Positions 14,968 through 23,704 of a DNA stretch of 25,361 nucleotides are shown in pieces. The position numbers were made by a program, and so were the translations under genes. The stretch is taken from NCBI GenBank assembly GCA_002412555.1, contig DHVH01000223.1, positions 1-25,361 of the forward strand, read 5' to 3'. How positions within the stretch are numbered: position 1 is the first letter of the stretch; every line of letters starts with the position of its first letter. The stretch comes from Marinilabiliaceae bacterium UBA5213 (GTDB lineage: Bacteria; Bacteroidota; Bacteroidia; Bacteroidales; Marinilabiliaceae). The notes beneath the pieces were generated by a model, which was given only the letters and a program-made list of their open reading frames with translations, was not told the origin of the DNA and did not search any database.

Positions 14968-16332
14968 TTACGATAAATCAGGCCGCTTATCAACCCATTC
15001 TTTGATATTTATTCCACCCAAATTGCCCGAAGTCATCACCAATAGATTAGCATGATCCAAAGCCACACTATTGAGCGCTAACAAGAGCTCAGCAGTAGTG
15101 GTTAGTATGGCCTTGACAGGAATATTAAAGGCCTCTGCCACCTCCTCGGTGCTTAATACTGGCAACTGTTTATGAGCCAGCACACTGGGATCAAAAAAGA
15201 CGATCGGATAATCGGCCCTTTCCATGGTATTGCGGTATTGCGGTAAGAAGTTCTTGTTTAAACTGCTGAAAGTATGAAGTTCTATACAGGCCACCAATTC
15301 CCTGTCGGGATACTGCTCCTTGACGGCCTCAATGGTGGCCTTCAGTTTAGAGGGCGCATGGGCAAAATCATAAAACACACATGAGTGGTCGTTTTGCCCC
15401 AATACCTGCAGGCGCCTTGAGGCGCCCTTAAAGGTCTTCATCGATGCCAAAAATTGTTGTTCCGACAAGCCCAATTCCCGACAAATATTCATGGCGCCGG
15501 CCATATTCTGCATGTTATGACTACCAAAGACCGGCACCTCATAGGTTTGCTGATGATGAAGTACCTGGGTCTGCCCATCCACCACCTTCGTAACCAGGGT
15601 ACCATAGGCCTCAGTGGTCAGCGTACCCTTATAATCCCGCATCATTTCTTTGAGCGTAACATCATTGCTAAACCAGGTTAGATAGCCATTTTCACTGATC
15701 GAATCAACAAACATCTGAAACTGCTCATTGTATTGCTCAATGGTGGGAAACACATTCACATGGTCCCAGGCAATGCCGGTAATCAGGGCCAAGTGCGGTT
15801 TATACCACAAAAATTTGGGCCGCAGGTCAATGGGGGACGACAAATACTCATCTCCCTCAAAAACAACTACTTTAGCGCTTTTTGACAGCCGTACCATGGT
15901 ATCAAAACCCTCTAACTGCGCACCCACCATATAATCAAAATCTACCTTGTTGTGTCGCAAGGCATGCATGACCATGGAGGTCACGGTAGTCTTTCCGTGA
16001 CTGCCTGCGATCACCACTCTCTTTTTATGCTGGCATTGTTCAAATAAATATTCCGGATAGGAATAAACCTTAACCCCAATCTCCAGTGCCCGTAGCAATT
16101 CAGGATTATCCTTTCGGGCATGCATGCCCAAGATAACCGCATCCAATTCGTGGGTGATACAGTCGGGGTTCCACCCTTGCTGCACAGGCAGCAATCCGTG
16201 CTTTAACAGGCGAGAGCGACTGGGCTCAAAAACCTCATCATCAGATCCGGTAATAATTTCGTTGTTTTCTTTGAGCGCAATGGCCAGGTTATGCATGGCA
16301 CTGCCTCCTATTGCTATGAAATGTATGCGCAT
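14968..16332 (-). CDS. mpl: UDP-N-acetylmuramate:L-alanyl-gamma-D-glutamyl-meso-diaminopimelate ligase (Mpl)
   Basis: 454 residues from the ATG at 16332, close to the E. coli length; a longer frame from a TTG at 16359 overlaps the likely -7 box and is rejected. The N-terminal Rossmann part has RIHFIAIGGSAMHNLA, then the ATP loop AGSHGKTT (about 109-116), then the Mur ligase central domain with VVFEGDEYLSSP and the C-terminal YDFAHAPSKLKATIEA stretch, where Mur ligases have a substrate-binding D.AH.P motif. Mpl attaches the recycled tripeptide to UDP-MurNAc in the cytoplasm, saving peptidoglycan. The AHxP and DEYLSS patterns favour Mpl over MurC. Confidence 0.92.
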   Translation of the reverse strand: MRIHFIAIGGSAMHNLAIALKENNEIITGSDDEVFEPSRSRLLKHGLLPVQQGWNPDCITHELDAVILGMHARKDNPELLRALEIGVKVYSYPEYLFEQCQHKKRVVIAGSHGKTTVTSMVMHALRHNKVDFDYMVGAQLEGFDTMVRLSKSAKVVVFEGDEYLSSPIDLRPKFLWYKPHLALITGIAWDHVNVFPTIEQYNEQFQMFVDSISENGYLTWFSNDVTLKEMMRDYKGTLTTEAYGTLVTKVVDGQTQVLHHQQTYEVPVFGSHNMQNMAGAMNICRELGLSEQQFLASMKTFKGASRRLQVLGQNDHSCVFYDFAHAPSKLKATIEAVKEQYPDRELVACIELHTFSSLNKNFLPQYRNTMERADYPIVFFDPSVLAHKQLPVLSTEEVAEAFNIPVKAILTTTAELLLALNSVALDHANLLVMTSGNLGGINIKEWVDKRPDLS

Positions 16333-16356
16333 AGTGTTTTTTAAATTAACTCCTAT

Positions 16357-16364
16357 CAAAAATA
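16357..16364 (-). promoter_or_regulatory. Promoter -7 element for mpl
   Basis: TATTTTTG on the minus strand fits TAnnTTTG exactly, 25 bases before the ATG at 16332. No TTG lies at the usual distance. Its position supports the shorter start for mpl. Confidence 0.4.
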
Positions 16365-16485
16365 CAGCTTTTATCTTGTATTAATCAGCCAATAAATGCA
16401 GGAAATAACGATGGCCGCAGAAAGCATGCGTTGACATTTGAAAAAAAATAATGGATATTGCTCTGCATCTTAACACTTACCCACT

Positions 16486-17208
16486 ATGCGCGTATTGAAA
16501 AAATTCCGACTCGCCCCATGGATTGATGGACTCCTGGCACTGATATATCCTGAAATCTGCATGAATTGTCAGGATGCCCTCATCCAGCACGAACGCTATT
16601 TATGCCGGCAATGCGTTAGCCGACTGCCTTTAACTGGCTTCGAGAACCTGCCGGACAATCCCGTTACCCAAACCTTTTGGGGACGCACACCAGTCCACTT
16701 TGCTGCGTCCATCTACCACTACCGAAAAGGGGAAACCTTGCAGAAGCTAATCGGTCGTTTGAAATACCATGGCGACCCAGACTCCGGCATATTCCTGGGT
16801 CGACTGGCAGGCAAGACCCTGATCAAGACCAAAGCATTTCCACAAGCGGATTACCTGATCCCCGTGCCTTTACACCCTCGAAGACAAAGAAAGAGAGGCT
16901 ATAACCAATGTGAAATGATAGCCCGGGGACTTTCCGAGGTTTTAGCCATCCCTATGGAAGCATCCTTGCTAAAGAGAACCGTTTTCAATCCCTCCCAAAC
17001 CCGAAAAGGCCGCTACGAAAGATGGCAGAATGTTGAAGGCATATTCGAGACTGCTCTCCCTCTAGATCCTTTCCACAACAAGCACCTACTTCTGGTGGAT
17101 GACATCATCACAACAGGTGCCACACTCGAAGCCTGTTGCTCCGCATTGGCACAAATCCCCGGCGCCACCATCAGTGTGGTGACGGTGGGTTATGCCAGCA
17201 GGTATTGA
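16486..17208 (+). CDS. comF: ComF family phosphoribosyltransferase-like protein
   Basis: 240 residues. A four-cysteine zinc-binding head is clear (C25, C28, C40, C43, in CMNC and CRQC). The phosphoribosyltransferase fold follows, with PVPLHPRRQRKRGYNQCE near 126-143 and the PRPP motif LLVDDIITTGAT at 202-213. ComF proteins are implicated in natural transformation or DNA repair and are sometimes called amidophosphoribosyltransferase-like; the exact reaction is unknown. It is divergent from mpl and followed by an AT-rich spacer. Confidence 0.9.
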   Translation: MRVLKKFRLAPWIDGLLALIYPEICMNCQDALIQHERYLCRQCVSRLPLTGFENLPDNPVTQTFWGRTPVHFAASIYHYRKGETLQKLIGRLKYHGDPDSGIFLGRLAGKTLIKTKAFPQADYLIPVPLHPRRQRKRGYNQCEMIARGLSEVLAIPMEASLLKRTVFNPSQTRKGRYERWQNVEGIFETALPLDPFHNKHLLLVDDIITTGATLEACCSALAQIPGATISVVTVGYASRY

Positions 17209-17268
17209 AATACAAAAAGTTAATCTCTTTTATTTAAAAAAACCTTCACCAAGAAATTGATTATTTAC

Positions 17269-17328
17269 ATGAACCTAACCATTACAATGAAGAGCGAAAT
17301 GAAAAAAAAGCTATTTTTACTCCCCTAA
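17269..17328 (+). other. Very short open frame, possible remnant of a secreted-protein gene
   Basis: A 19-codon frame reads MNLTITMKSEMKKKLFLLP then stop. The end resembles the first part of a signal peptide (basic KKK then a hydrophobic run) but breaks off. It may be the leftover start of a deleted gene, or chance in AT-rich DNA. The spacer around it (17209-17350) shows nothing else. Confidence 0.2.
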
Positions 17329-17350
17329 TAATTTATGTCATTCAAAAATA

Positions 17351-18532
17351 ATGATCAACTTCCTTCAAAAGAATTACCTGATTCTCATAGGCTGGGTTTA
17401 CTACCTAGTTGTTAATTCATTATTTATTATCAAATATGGAAACAGACTTCTTAATAGCTATGAGTTGCTCATAGCGCTTTTCATTTATTTGGTGGGGGTC
17501 CACCTCATTTTCATCTCAGTTCATCGTTTTAGAAATCACGATAAACTATTAAAATACGTAACCCTGAGTATCATCAGTCTATTTCTGCTTTATAGCCTTT
17601 ATATCAATATTTCGTTAGATTCAAACACAATCAAAGTTGATCGATGGTCAGCATTAAACAACTCCATAGGAGCACTTCTGAAGGGGGATTATCCTTATAC
17701 AGCAGCCACCCACTTAAACGGAAGAAGCTCCAACCTTCCAGGCCTTCTCCTAATTGGCCTTCCATTTTATTTTTTAGGAAATGTAGGATTCCTTCAAATT
17801 GTTAGTTTCTTGCTAATTTCAGTCTGCACCTTCCAAATCTTTCATAAAAATTGGATTCAACTAATTGTCATACTTCTCTTTATCAGCACACCTGCTAACC
17901 ACTGGGAATTAATTGTGAAAAGTGACTTAGTAAGTAATTTCGCATTGATTTTAGTTTTCCTGTTATGGTATCAACAAAAAAACTCACATCAAATCAACCA
18001 AAAACCCATCTTAATAGGAATATTGTCGACCATCCTCTTCCTAACTAGATTTGCTTCCATTATTCCGTTAGGCTTTTTGCTGCTAAGAGATTTTTTTCAA
18101 TCCAAGAAAAATGTTCAGTTCAAATTTATGGCCACCGCTTTATTCGTTTTCACCTTATTGTGGATATTGGTTTTGTACCAAGCCCCTTCAATCGAAGTTA
18201 TTCGGAACTATAATCCAATTTTCCTTCAGAGCAGCCAACTGCCCCTACATTTAAGCATCATTTGCATACTCGTTTCTTTGGGATTTTCATTGAAGGCAAA
18301 CCTCCCCTTTCAGAAAATCCTCTATTCCGCTTTTTTCCTGACACTCCCTGTGGTTCTTAGTTTTGCCGGAACCATTATAAATTCAGGATTAAGTAATACC
18401 CTATTTGGATCCTACAACGACCTCAGTTACTTAAGCATTCCCTTACCTTTCATGATTTTTGGTTTTGCGATGGCCTTTGTAGAAAGGTCGACCGCTGAAG
18501 AAAAAAAAGCTAAACCATCACAAATTCAATAA
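17351..18532 (+). CDS. Multi-pass membrane protein, possibly a GT-C-like glycosyltransferase
   Basis: 393 residues with about ten hydrophobic segments spread over the whole length and a short basic C-terminal tail (ERSTAEEKKAKPSQIQ). Between segments three and four is a polar loop with DRWSALNNSIGALLKGDYPYTA, containing an acidic residue before DRW-type sequence and YPY (an external loop common in membrane glycosyltransferases of the GT-C fold); NLPGLLLIGLPFYFLG follows. A second conserved-looking site is LIVKSDLVSNFALI. These patterns hint at GT-C but do not prove it. Base composition is visibly AT-richer than in neighbouring housekeeping genes. It is convergent with the methyltransferase gene, 11 bases apart. 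Confidence 0.7.
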   Translation: MINFLQKNYLILIGWVYYLVVNSLFIIKYGNRLLNSYELLIALFIYLVGVHLIFISVHRFRNHDKLLKYVTLSIISLFLLYSLYINISLDSNTIKVDRWSALNNSIGALLKGDYPYTAATHLNGRSSNLPGLLLIGLPFYFLGNVGFLQIVSFLLISVCTFQIFHKNWIQLIVILLFISTPANHWELIVKSDLVSNFALILVFLLWYQQKNSHQINQKPILIGILSTILFLTRFASIIPLGFLLLRDFFQSKKNVQFKFMATALFVFTLLWILVLYQAPSIEVIRNYNPIFLQSSQLPLHLSIICILVSLGFSLKANLPFQKILYSAFFLTLPVVLSFAGTIINSGLSNTLFGSYNDLSYLSIPLPFMIFGFAMAFVERSTAEEKKAKPSQIQ

Positions 18533-18543
18533 TTGTGACTTCA

Positions 18544-19539
18544 TTAATCGATATCAGAGGAGACTCTTTTCTTATAAATACCAAAAACAAAATCCGATGG
18601 CTGTTTTGTCAGGTACTGATCTTCAAATTCAAACAATCTGTTTAGAATTAGTTGTTTCTCCTGATCAACGCGGGCATTAATAAAGTGATGAGAAACATCT
18701 TTTAATACAGGCATCAGGAGGTTTCCACCAAACGATTTCTCAAAAACTGGCTCAAAATGTTTATGTATTACAGGGAGTATATTTTCCGACTCAACACACT
18801 CAGATGGGTCGGCCATAATCATTCTTAACAGCCCTGATCCGTAATAACTCTTTTTTACCAGGTTGGTTTTATACAATTGCCTATAGGTTTTTGGCACCAA
18901 ACTCAAACATTTATTGATTGCTTTAATCTGCTCTTTAGGGTACTGAAGCCGGTTAACACCTACGTATTCATTCATCATCAAATACCCGGTGGACTTTAAC
19001 TTATTAACCACATGCTTCTTCACAAAATCATCCAATTCTTTAAAATGATGAAGGGACTGGTGGAAAAACACCACATCAAAAGAATGATCCGGGAATTCAA
19101 ATTCATGAATATTCCTACTAATGAAACGGATATTTTTAAACTGCCTTTCATTAGCCATTTCCTGGGCTTTTGCTAATAAAACTTCTGAAAAATCCACACA
19201 GGTAATTTCCCAGTGAGGATTCAGTTCAGCCAATATTAACTCATGACTGCAGACCCCTGAACCTATCGAAACCATCTTTAAAGATGGATACCCTTGGAAA
19301 TAGTTCTTAGAAACATATTCCTCATAAGTTGTAACTTTCGAACCGGTAATTAATTCATTCCACCGCTGCTTCACCTCTGGAATAATCCACCAATTTGAAG
19401 ATTCAAAACCAACGGTATTGAAAGAACTCTTGGTTCTTTTCGTCTTATTCAAGGTGAATTTTGACAGGGAAAAGGCAACTCCTCTTTGCGCCAATTTTAT
19501 ATAAATATCTCGCACATCCTCAAATGTAATTATTCTCAT
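18544..19539 (-). CDS. Class I SAM-dependent methyltransferase, substrate unknown
   Basis: 331 residues from the ATG at 19539; a GTG at 19593 would add 18 hydrophilic residues. The SAM-binding motif I is VSIGSGVCSHE (about 90-100), with the acidic residue at the end of strand 2 in CVDFSE (about D116), FDVVFFHQSLHHF as motif post-II/IV, and LMMNEYVGVNR after it. The N-terminal 85 residues and the C-terminal 100 residues are not recognisable domains. The C-terminal part may form a substrate cap. It is orphan: no pathway genes adjoin it, and it converges on the membrane protein gene. Composition is AT-rich like its neighbour, suggesting shared or foreign origin. Confidence 0.82.
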   Translation of the reverse strand: MRIITFEDVRDIYIKLAQRGVAFSLSKFTLNKTKRTKSSFNTVGFESSNWWIIPEVKQRWNELITGSKVTTYEEYVSKNYFQGYPSLKMVSIGSGVCSHELILAELNPHWEITCVDFSEVLLAKAQEMANERQFKNIRFISRNIHEFEFPDHSFDVVFFHQSLHHFKELDDFVKKHVVNKLKSTGYLMMNEYVGVNRLQYPKEQIKAINKCLSLVPKTYRQLYKTNLVKKSYYGSGLLRMIMADPSECVESENILPVIHKHFEPVFEKSFGGNLLMPVLKDVSHHFINARVDQEKQLILNRLFEFEDQYLTKQPSDFVFGIYKKRVSSDID

Positions 19540-19623
19540 TGGTTCTGATTTAATTGAAGTTTCATTATTTTTTTCTTTCTGAACAAAAATCACTTATAAT
19601 CTCAACAAAATCAAAAATCCACG

Positions 19624-19653
19624 TTGCTAAATGTGCTTATTTTCTTATTTTTG
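19624..19653 (+). promoter_or_regulatory. Near-consensus Bacteroidota promoter for purH (and mreBCD)
   Basis: TTG at 19624-19626, a 19-base spacer and TATTTTTG at 19646-19653 match TTG-N19-TAnnTTTG exactly. The start of transcription would lie near 19659, some 20 bases before the purH ATG. Confidence 0.75.
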
Positions 19654-19679
19654 CGAATATTCAAAGTAATTAAAGAAAA

Positions 19680-21203
19680 ATGAGTGCAACAAAAAAAATA
19701 AAAACGGCCTTGATTTCAGTTTTTTACAAAGACGGGCTGGATGAAATAGTGAAAACCCTTGACCAACAGGGGGTAAAAATATACTCAACGGGAGGAACGC
19801 AGACTTTCATTGAAAATCTGGGCATTCCGGTTTCCAGCGTTGAATCGCTGACCGGTTATCCTTCCATTTTGGGGGGACGCGTAAAAACGCTTCACCCCAA
19901 GGTTTTTGGCGGTATCCTTTCAAAACGCGAAGATCAAAAGCACCAGCAACAACTGGAAGAATACGAAATTCCTGAGTTGGATCTGGTAATCGTTGACCTT
20001 TACCCCTTTGCAGAGACCGTTGCTTCAGGGGCTGATCATGCCAGCATCATTGAAAAAATTGACATCGGAGGTATTTCTCTTATCCGGGCAGCTGCCAAAA
20101 ACTACAACGATGTGGTGATTGTGCCTTCCCAACAGCAATATGGGCAACTACTTAACATTCTGAAAGAACAAAATGGTGAAACCTCCCTTAAAGATCGGGA
20201 ATATTTTGCCACTGCAGCCTTCGCGGTTTCTTCGGGTTACGACAGCGCCATCTTTAATTATTTCAGCAGGGGCGAGTTTCCGGCTTTCCGCCAGGCGGTG
20301 GACCAGCAAAACAGTCTGCGCTACGGTGAAAACCCGCATCAAAAAGGGGTGTTTTTCGGTGAGCTGAACAAGGTGTTTGACCAACTCCATGGAAAAGAAA
20401 TTTCCTACAACAATTTATTGGATATTGATGCGGCCGTTGCACTCATTGCAGAGTTTAATGAGACCACCGTTGCCATTCTCAAACACAACAATGCCTGCGG
20501 ACTGGCTTCACGACCCAAGTTGGTAGAAGCCTGGAACGATGCCCTGGCGGGTGATCCGGTTTCAGCCTTTGGCGGTGTACTAATCACCAATGTTCCTGTG
20601 GATGCGGAAGCAGCCACAGAGATGGACAAAATTTTCTTTGAGGTGGTCATAGCCCCAGCCTATGATGAAGCAGCACTGAAAATACTTCAGCAAAAGAAAA
20701 ACAGAATCATTCTTATTCAAAAAGCAGCCATTCAGCAGAAAATGCTTTCACGCACGCTTCTCAATGGCGTATTGATACAGGATGGCGACTACAAAACAGA
20801 AGCGGCCAGCGACCTCAACACCGTCACCAAGCTGGAACCAACTGCACAAGAAGTGGAAGACCTGATTTTTGCCAATAAAATTGTCAAACATTCCAAGTCG
20901 AACGCCATTGTTCTGGCCAAAAATAAGCAGCTGATCGCTAGCGGGGTAGGTCAGACCTCCAGGGTGGACGCCCTTAAGCATGCCATCAGCAAGGCTGGCT
21001 CCTTTGAATTTGATTTGCAAGGATCTGTCATGGCCTCAGATGCCTTTTTCCCCTTTGCTGATTCGGTTGAAATTGCCCAAAAAGCAGGAATTACTTCGGT
21101 CATTCAGCCGGGTGGTTCCATACGCGACAATGACACGATAGAATTTTGTAACCTTAATAACGTTTCCATGGTATTAACAGGAAACCGTCATTTCAAACAT
21201 TAA
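19680..21203 (+). CDS. purH: Bifunctional AICAR formyltransferase / IMP cyclohydrolase PurH
   Basis: 507 residues, the usual length. The N-terminal MGS-like cyclohydrolase domain has YSTGGTQTF, GGRVKTLHPKVFGGIL (67-80) and DLYPF; the C-terminal formyltransferase domain has RYGENPHQ (214-221) and the catalytic K268-H269 in LKHNNACG. It carries out the last two steps of IMP synthesis in the cytoplasm. It starts behind the strong promoter at 19624 and is followed after 13 bases by mreB, so it probably drives the cell-shape operon too; this purH-mreB order is common in Bacteroidota. Confidence 0.97.
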   Translation: MSATKKIKTALISVFYKDGLDEIVKTLDQQGVKIYSTGGTQTFIENLGIPVSSVESLTGYPSILGGRVKTLHPKVFGGILSKREDQKHQQQLEEYEIPELDLVIVDLYPFAETVASGADHASIIEKIDIGGISLIRAAAKNYNDVVIVPSQQQYGQLLNILKEQNGETSLKDREYFATAAFAVSSGYDSAIFNYFSRGEFPAFRQAVDQQNSLRYGENPHQKGVFFGELNKVFDQLHGKEISYNNLLDIDAAVALIAEFNETTVAILKHNNACGLASRPKLVEAWNDALAGDPVSAFGGVLITNVPVDAEAATEMDKIFFEVVIAPAYDEAALKILQQKKNRIILIQKAAIQQKMLSRTLLNGVLIQDGDYKTEAASDLNTVTKLEPTAQEVEDLIFANKIVKHSKSNAIVLAKNKQLIASGVGQTSRVDALKHAISKAGSFEFDLQGSVMASDAFFPFADSVEIAQKAGITSVIQPGGSIRDNDTIEFCNLNNVSMVLTGNRHFKH

Positions 21204-21216
21204 TAAAATAGTATAA

Positions 21217-22242
21217 ATGGGATTGTTCTCTTTTTTGTCTCAGGAGTTGGCAATGGACCTGGGAACCGCCAATACAATTATCATTCACAACGATAAAATC
21301 GTTGTGGATGAGCCCAGCATAGTAGCCTTAGACCGACGCAGTGACAAGCTGGTGGCCATTGGTGAAAAAGCCCGTCAAATGCATGGGAAGACCCATGACA
21401 ACATCTACACCATACGTCCCTTAAGGGATGGCGTCATCGCTGACTTCAACGCCGCCGAGCAAATGATTCGGGGCATGATCAAGATGATTGATCAAAACAA
21501 AAAACGCCTATTCACCCCTTCATTGACCATTGTCGTTTGCATCCCTTCGGGAAGTACGGAAGTGGAAATTCGTGCGGTACGTGACTCAGCAGAACATGCC
21601 GGGGGACGTGAAGTCTACATGATTTATGAGCCCATGGCTGCTGCCCTGGGAATTGGATTGGACATAGAAGCACCGGAGGGACACATGGTGGTGGACATAG
21701 GTGGCGGCTCAACGGAAATCGCCGTGATTTCGCTGGGCGGTATTGTTACCAACAAATCCATTCGGATTGCGGGTGACGACCTTACTGCTGACATCATGGA
21801 GTACATGCGACGCCAGCACAACATAAAAATTGGCGAGCGCACCGCCGAAGAAATTAAAATTCGTGTGGGCTCAGCTTTGCCTGAGCTGGACGAGCCACCT
21901 GTTGATTTCATTGTGAGTGGTCCCAACCAAATGACAGCCCTGCCCATTGAAGTGCCCGTGTCGTATCAGGAAATTTCGCACTGTTTGGAGAAATCCATCT
22001 CAAAAATGGAAACAGCCATTCTGAATGCACTGGAACAAACGCCTCCTGAATTATATGCCGACATTGTTAGAAAAGGTATTTACCTGGCTGGTGGTGGTGC
22101 TTTGCTAAGGGGGCTGGACAAGCGATTGACCAATAAACTGAACATCCCCTTCCACATTGCTGAAAACCCGCTTCACGCAGTAGCCAGAGGCACCGGAATT
22201 GCACTTAAAAACAGGCATAAATTCTCATTTTTATTACGATAA
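21217..22242 (+). CDS. mreB: Actin-like cell-shape protein MreB
   Basis: 341 residues. The actin-fold phosphate loops are clear: AMDLGTANT (12-20), VVDIGGGSTEIAV (158-170) and GIYLAGGGALLRG near the C-terminus. The family stretch CIPSGSTEVEIRAVRDSAEHAGG and YEPMAAALGIG are nearly invariant. The N-terminus MGLFSFLSQE is short and amphipathic, suited to membrane binding. MreB filaments guide elongation together with MreC, MreD, PBP2 and RodA. It lies 13 bases after purH; a 108-base gap with a hairpin separates it from mreC. Confidence 0.97.
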   Translation: MGLFSFLSQELAMDLGTANTIIIHNDKIVVDEPSIVALDRRSDKLVAIGEKARQMHGKTHDNIYTIRPLRDGVIADFNAAEQMIRGMIKMIDQNKKRLFTPSLTIVVCIPSGSTEVEIRAVRDSAEHAGGREVYMIYEPMAAALGIGLDIEAPEGHMVVDIGGGSTEIAVISLGGIVTNKSIRIAGDDLTADIMEYMRRQHNIKIGERTAEEIKIRVGSALPELDEPPVDFIVSGPNQMTALPIEVPVSYQEISHCLEKSISKMETAILNALEQTPPELYADIVRKGIYLAGGGALLRGLDKRLTNKLNIPFHIAENPLHAVARGTGIALKNRHKFSFLLR

Positions 22243-22292
22243 ACAGAAGGGTATTCCAATTGTGGAAACCATCATATTCTAAATACACTTTC

Positions 22293-22316
22293 CCGGATAG
22301 CCGCAAGGCTATTCGG
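22293..22316 (+). repeat. Stable RNA hairpin between mreB and mreC
   Basis: Arms CCGGATAGCC (22293-22302) and GGCTATTCGG (22307-22316) pair over ten positions (nine Watson-Crick, one G-U) around GCAA, a GNRA-type tetraloop. No T-tract follows, so it is not a standard terminator. It could be a processing, stability or partial attenuation element within the transcript. Confidence 0.6.
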
Positions 22317-22350
22317 AATTCATTGAAACAAAACCAACTGTTTCAGCACC

Positions 22351-23181
22351 ATGAGAAACTTTATCCGTTTCATTGTAAGGTATCACCTGTTTTTTCTGTT
22401 TCTTCTGCTCGAAACAATCTGCTTATACCTGCTGGTTAATTACAACCATCATCACAATCAGACCTTTGTCAATTCCTCAAGTAAATTGGCTGCAGGCGTT
22501 TTGGAAATATCGAGTAATTTCACAGACTATTTTAGTCTGAAACGTGCCAACGAAGAACTTTCCCGCGAAAATGCCTTCCTTCGTACCCAATTGCCAGAGA
22601 ACACCTATAACTTAAGTGAGCCTGCGCCGGTAAATCAACTAACCGAAGATTCCATTCATTACCGTTACCGCCCTGCCAAAGTAATCAACAATTCGATCAA
22701 TAAATTTCACAACTATATAACCATTAATAAAGGTTCGAACCATGGCATTCAACCAGAAATGGGTGTCATATCAGCCAGAGGGCTGGTCGGGGTGGTCAGA
22801 CATGTCTCGCCCAATTACGCCACCGCCATATCCCTTTTAAATACCCAATTCAAAATATCGGCCAGACTTAGAGAAACCAACCATTTTGGGTCACTTGAAT
22901 GGGACGGTCGCTCCTACCAATACGCCATTCTTAATGAAATACCCGGGCACGCCAAGGTGTCGGTAGGTGATGCGGTCGTCACCAGCGGCTATTCCGCCCT
23001 GTTTCCGGAAGGCATTCTAATCGGCACTATCGAAGATTTTGAACTCAACGAGGGAGAAGGCTTTTTTGTTATAAGGGTCAAATTATCCATTGATTTTAAA
23101 AACCTTACCTACATCGAAACGGTTGAAAAAATAACCCGTAACGAACAACAAGAACTAGAAAAATTAACATCCGATGATTAA
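22351..23181 (+). CDS. mreC: Rod shape-determining protein MreC
   Basis: 276 residues. One N-terminal membrane segment (about 11-30) is followed by a predicted coiled coil (about 60-85, RANEELSRENAFLRTQL), then the periplasmic beta domain with KVINNSINKFHNYITINKG in pieces, GIQPEMGVISARGLVGVV and GDAVVTSGYSALFPEG, the conserved MreC hallmark. MreC is the periplasmic link of the elongasome to PBP2. The stop overlaps the mreD start by 8 bases. Confidence 0.95.
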   Translation: MRNFIRFIVRYHLFFLFLLLETICLYLLVNYNHHHNQTFVNSSSKLAAGVLEISSNFTDYFSLKRANEELSRENAFLRTQLPENTYNLSEPAPVNQLTEDSIHYRYRPAKVINNSINKFHNYITINKGSNHGIQPEMGVISARGLVGVVRHVSPNYATAISLLNTQFKISARLRETNHFGSLEWDGRSYQYAILNEIPGHAKVSVGDAVVTSGYSALFPEGILIGTIEDFELNEGEGFFVIRVKLSIDFKNLTYIETVEKITRNEQQELEKLTSDD

Positions 23182-23692
23182 TCAGCTGGGACGATACCTA
23201 CTAAGCTTTATAGCCATTGTATTGGTGCAGGTTTTGGTTCTCAACAACCTAAACCTTGGAGGGTATGTCAACCCGTGGCTATATGTGTTATTCATACTTA
23301 TATTGCCGGTTGAAACCCCAAAATGGTTATTGCTGGTATTTGGTTTTATCACCGGACTGATAATGGATGCCTTCCTCAACACCATTGGCATGCATGCTTC
23401 AGCAACCGTTTTTCTGGCCTTTCTGCGCCCCATATTTCTGAGGTTTTTGGCGCCACGCGACGGATATGAGCCAGGAAGCCTCCCAGTACCATCTCATTTT
23501 GGATTTGGGTGGTTTTTAAAATATGCCCTTGTATCGGTCACCACTCATCATTTGTTTTTATTCATTGTTGAGGCCTTTACCTTTGAGAATTTCTTTGTTA
23601 CCTTATGGAAATCCATCTTAAGTTCATTGGTCACAATAATGGTCATTATGATAGCACAACTTTTCAGCAGTCGTGAAAAAAGAAGAATCTAA
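23174..23692 (+). CDS. mreD: Rod shape-determining protein MreD
   Basis: 172 residues with about five or six hydrophobic segments spanning the whole length, and a short basic end (SSREKRRI). Segment two (WLYVLFILILPVETPKW) and the GLIMDAFLNTIGMHAS stretch fit the Bacteroidota MreD type. It overlaps mreC by 8 bases and is followed by the PBP2 gene after 12 bases. It is weakly conserved in general, so context carries much of the assignment. Confidence 0.92.
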   Translation: MINQLGRYLLSFIAIVLVQVLVLNNLNLGGYVNPWLYVLFILILPVETPKWLLLVFGFITGLIMDAFLNTIGMHASATVFLAFLRPIFLRFLAPRDGYEPGSLPVPSHFGFGWFLKYALVSVTTHHLFLFIVEAFTFENFFVTLWKSILSSLVTIMVIMIAQLFSSREKRRI

Positions 23693-23704
23693 TTAGCAAA
23701 TAGA

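Noticed and set aside
16333..16359. A longer mpl start at a TTG codon
   Set aside because: It overlaps the likely -7 box, adds residues not seen in the family, and the ATG at 16332 gives the usual length.
22293..22316. The mreB-mreC hairpin read as a full terminator
   Set aside because: No run of T follows in either direction, and mreC has no clear promoter of its own.
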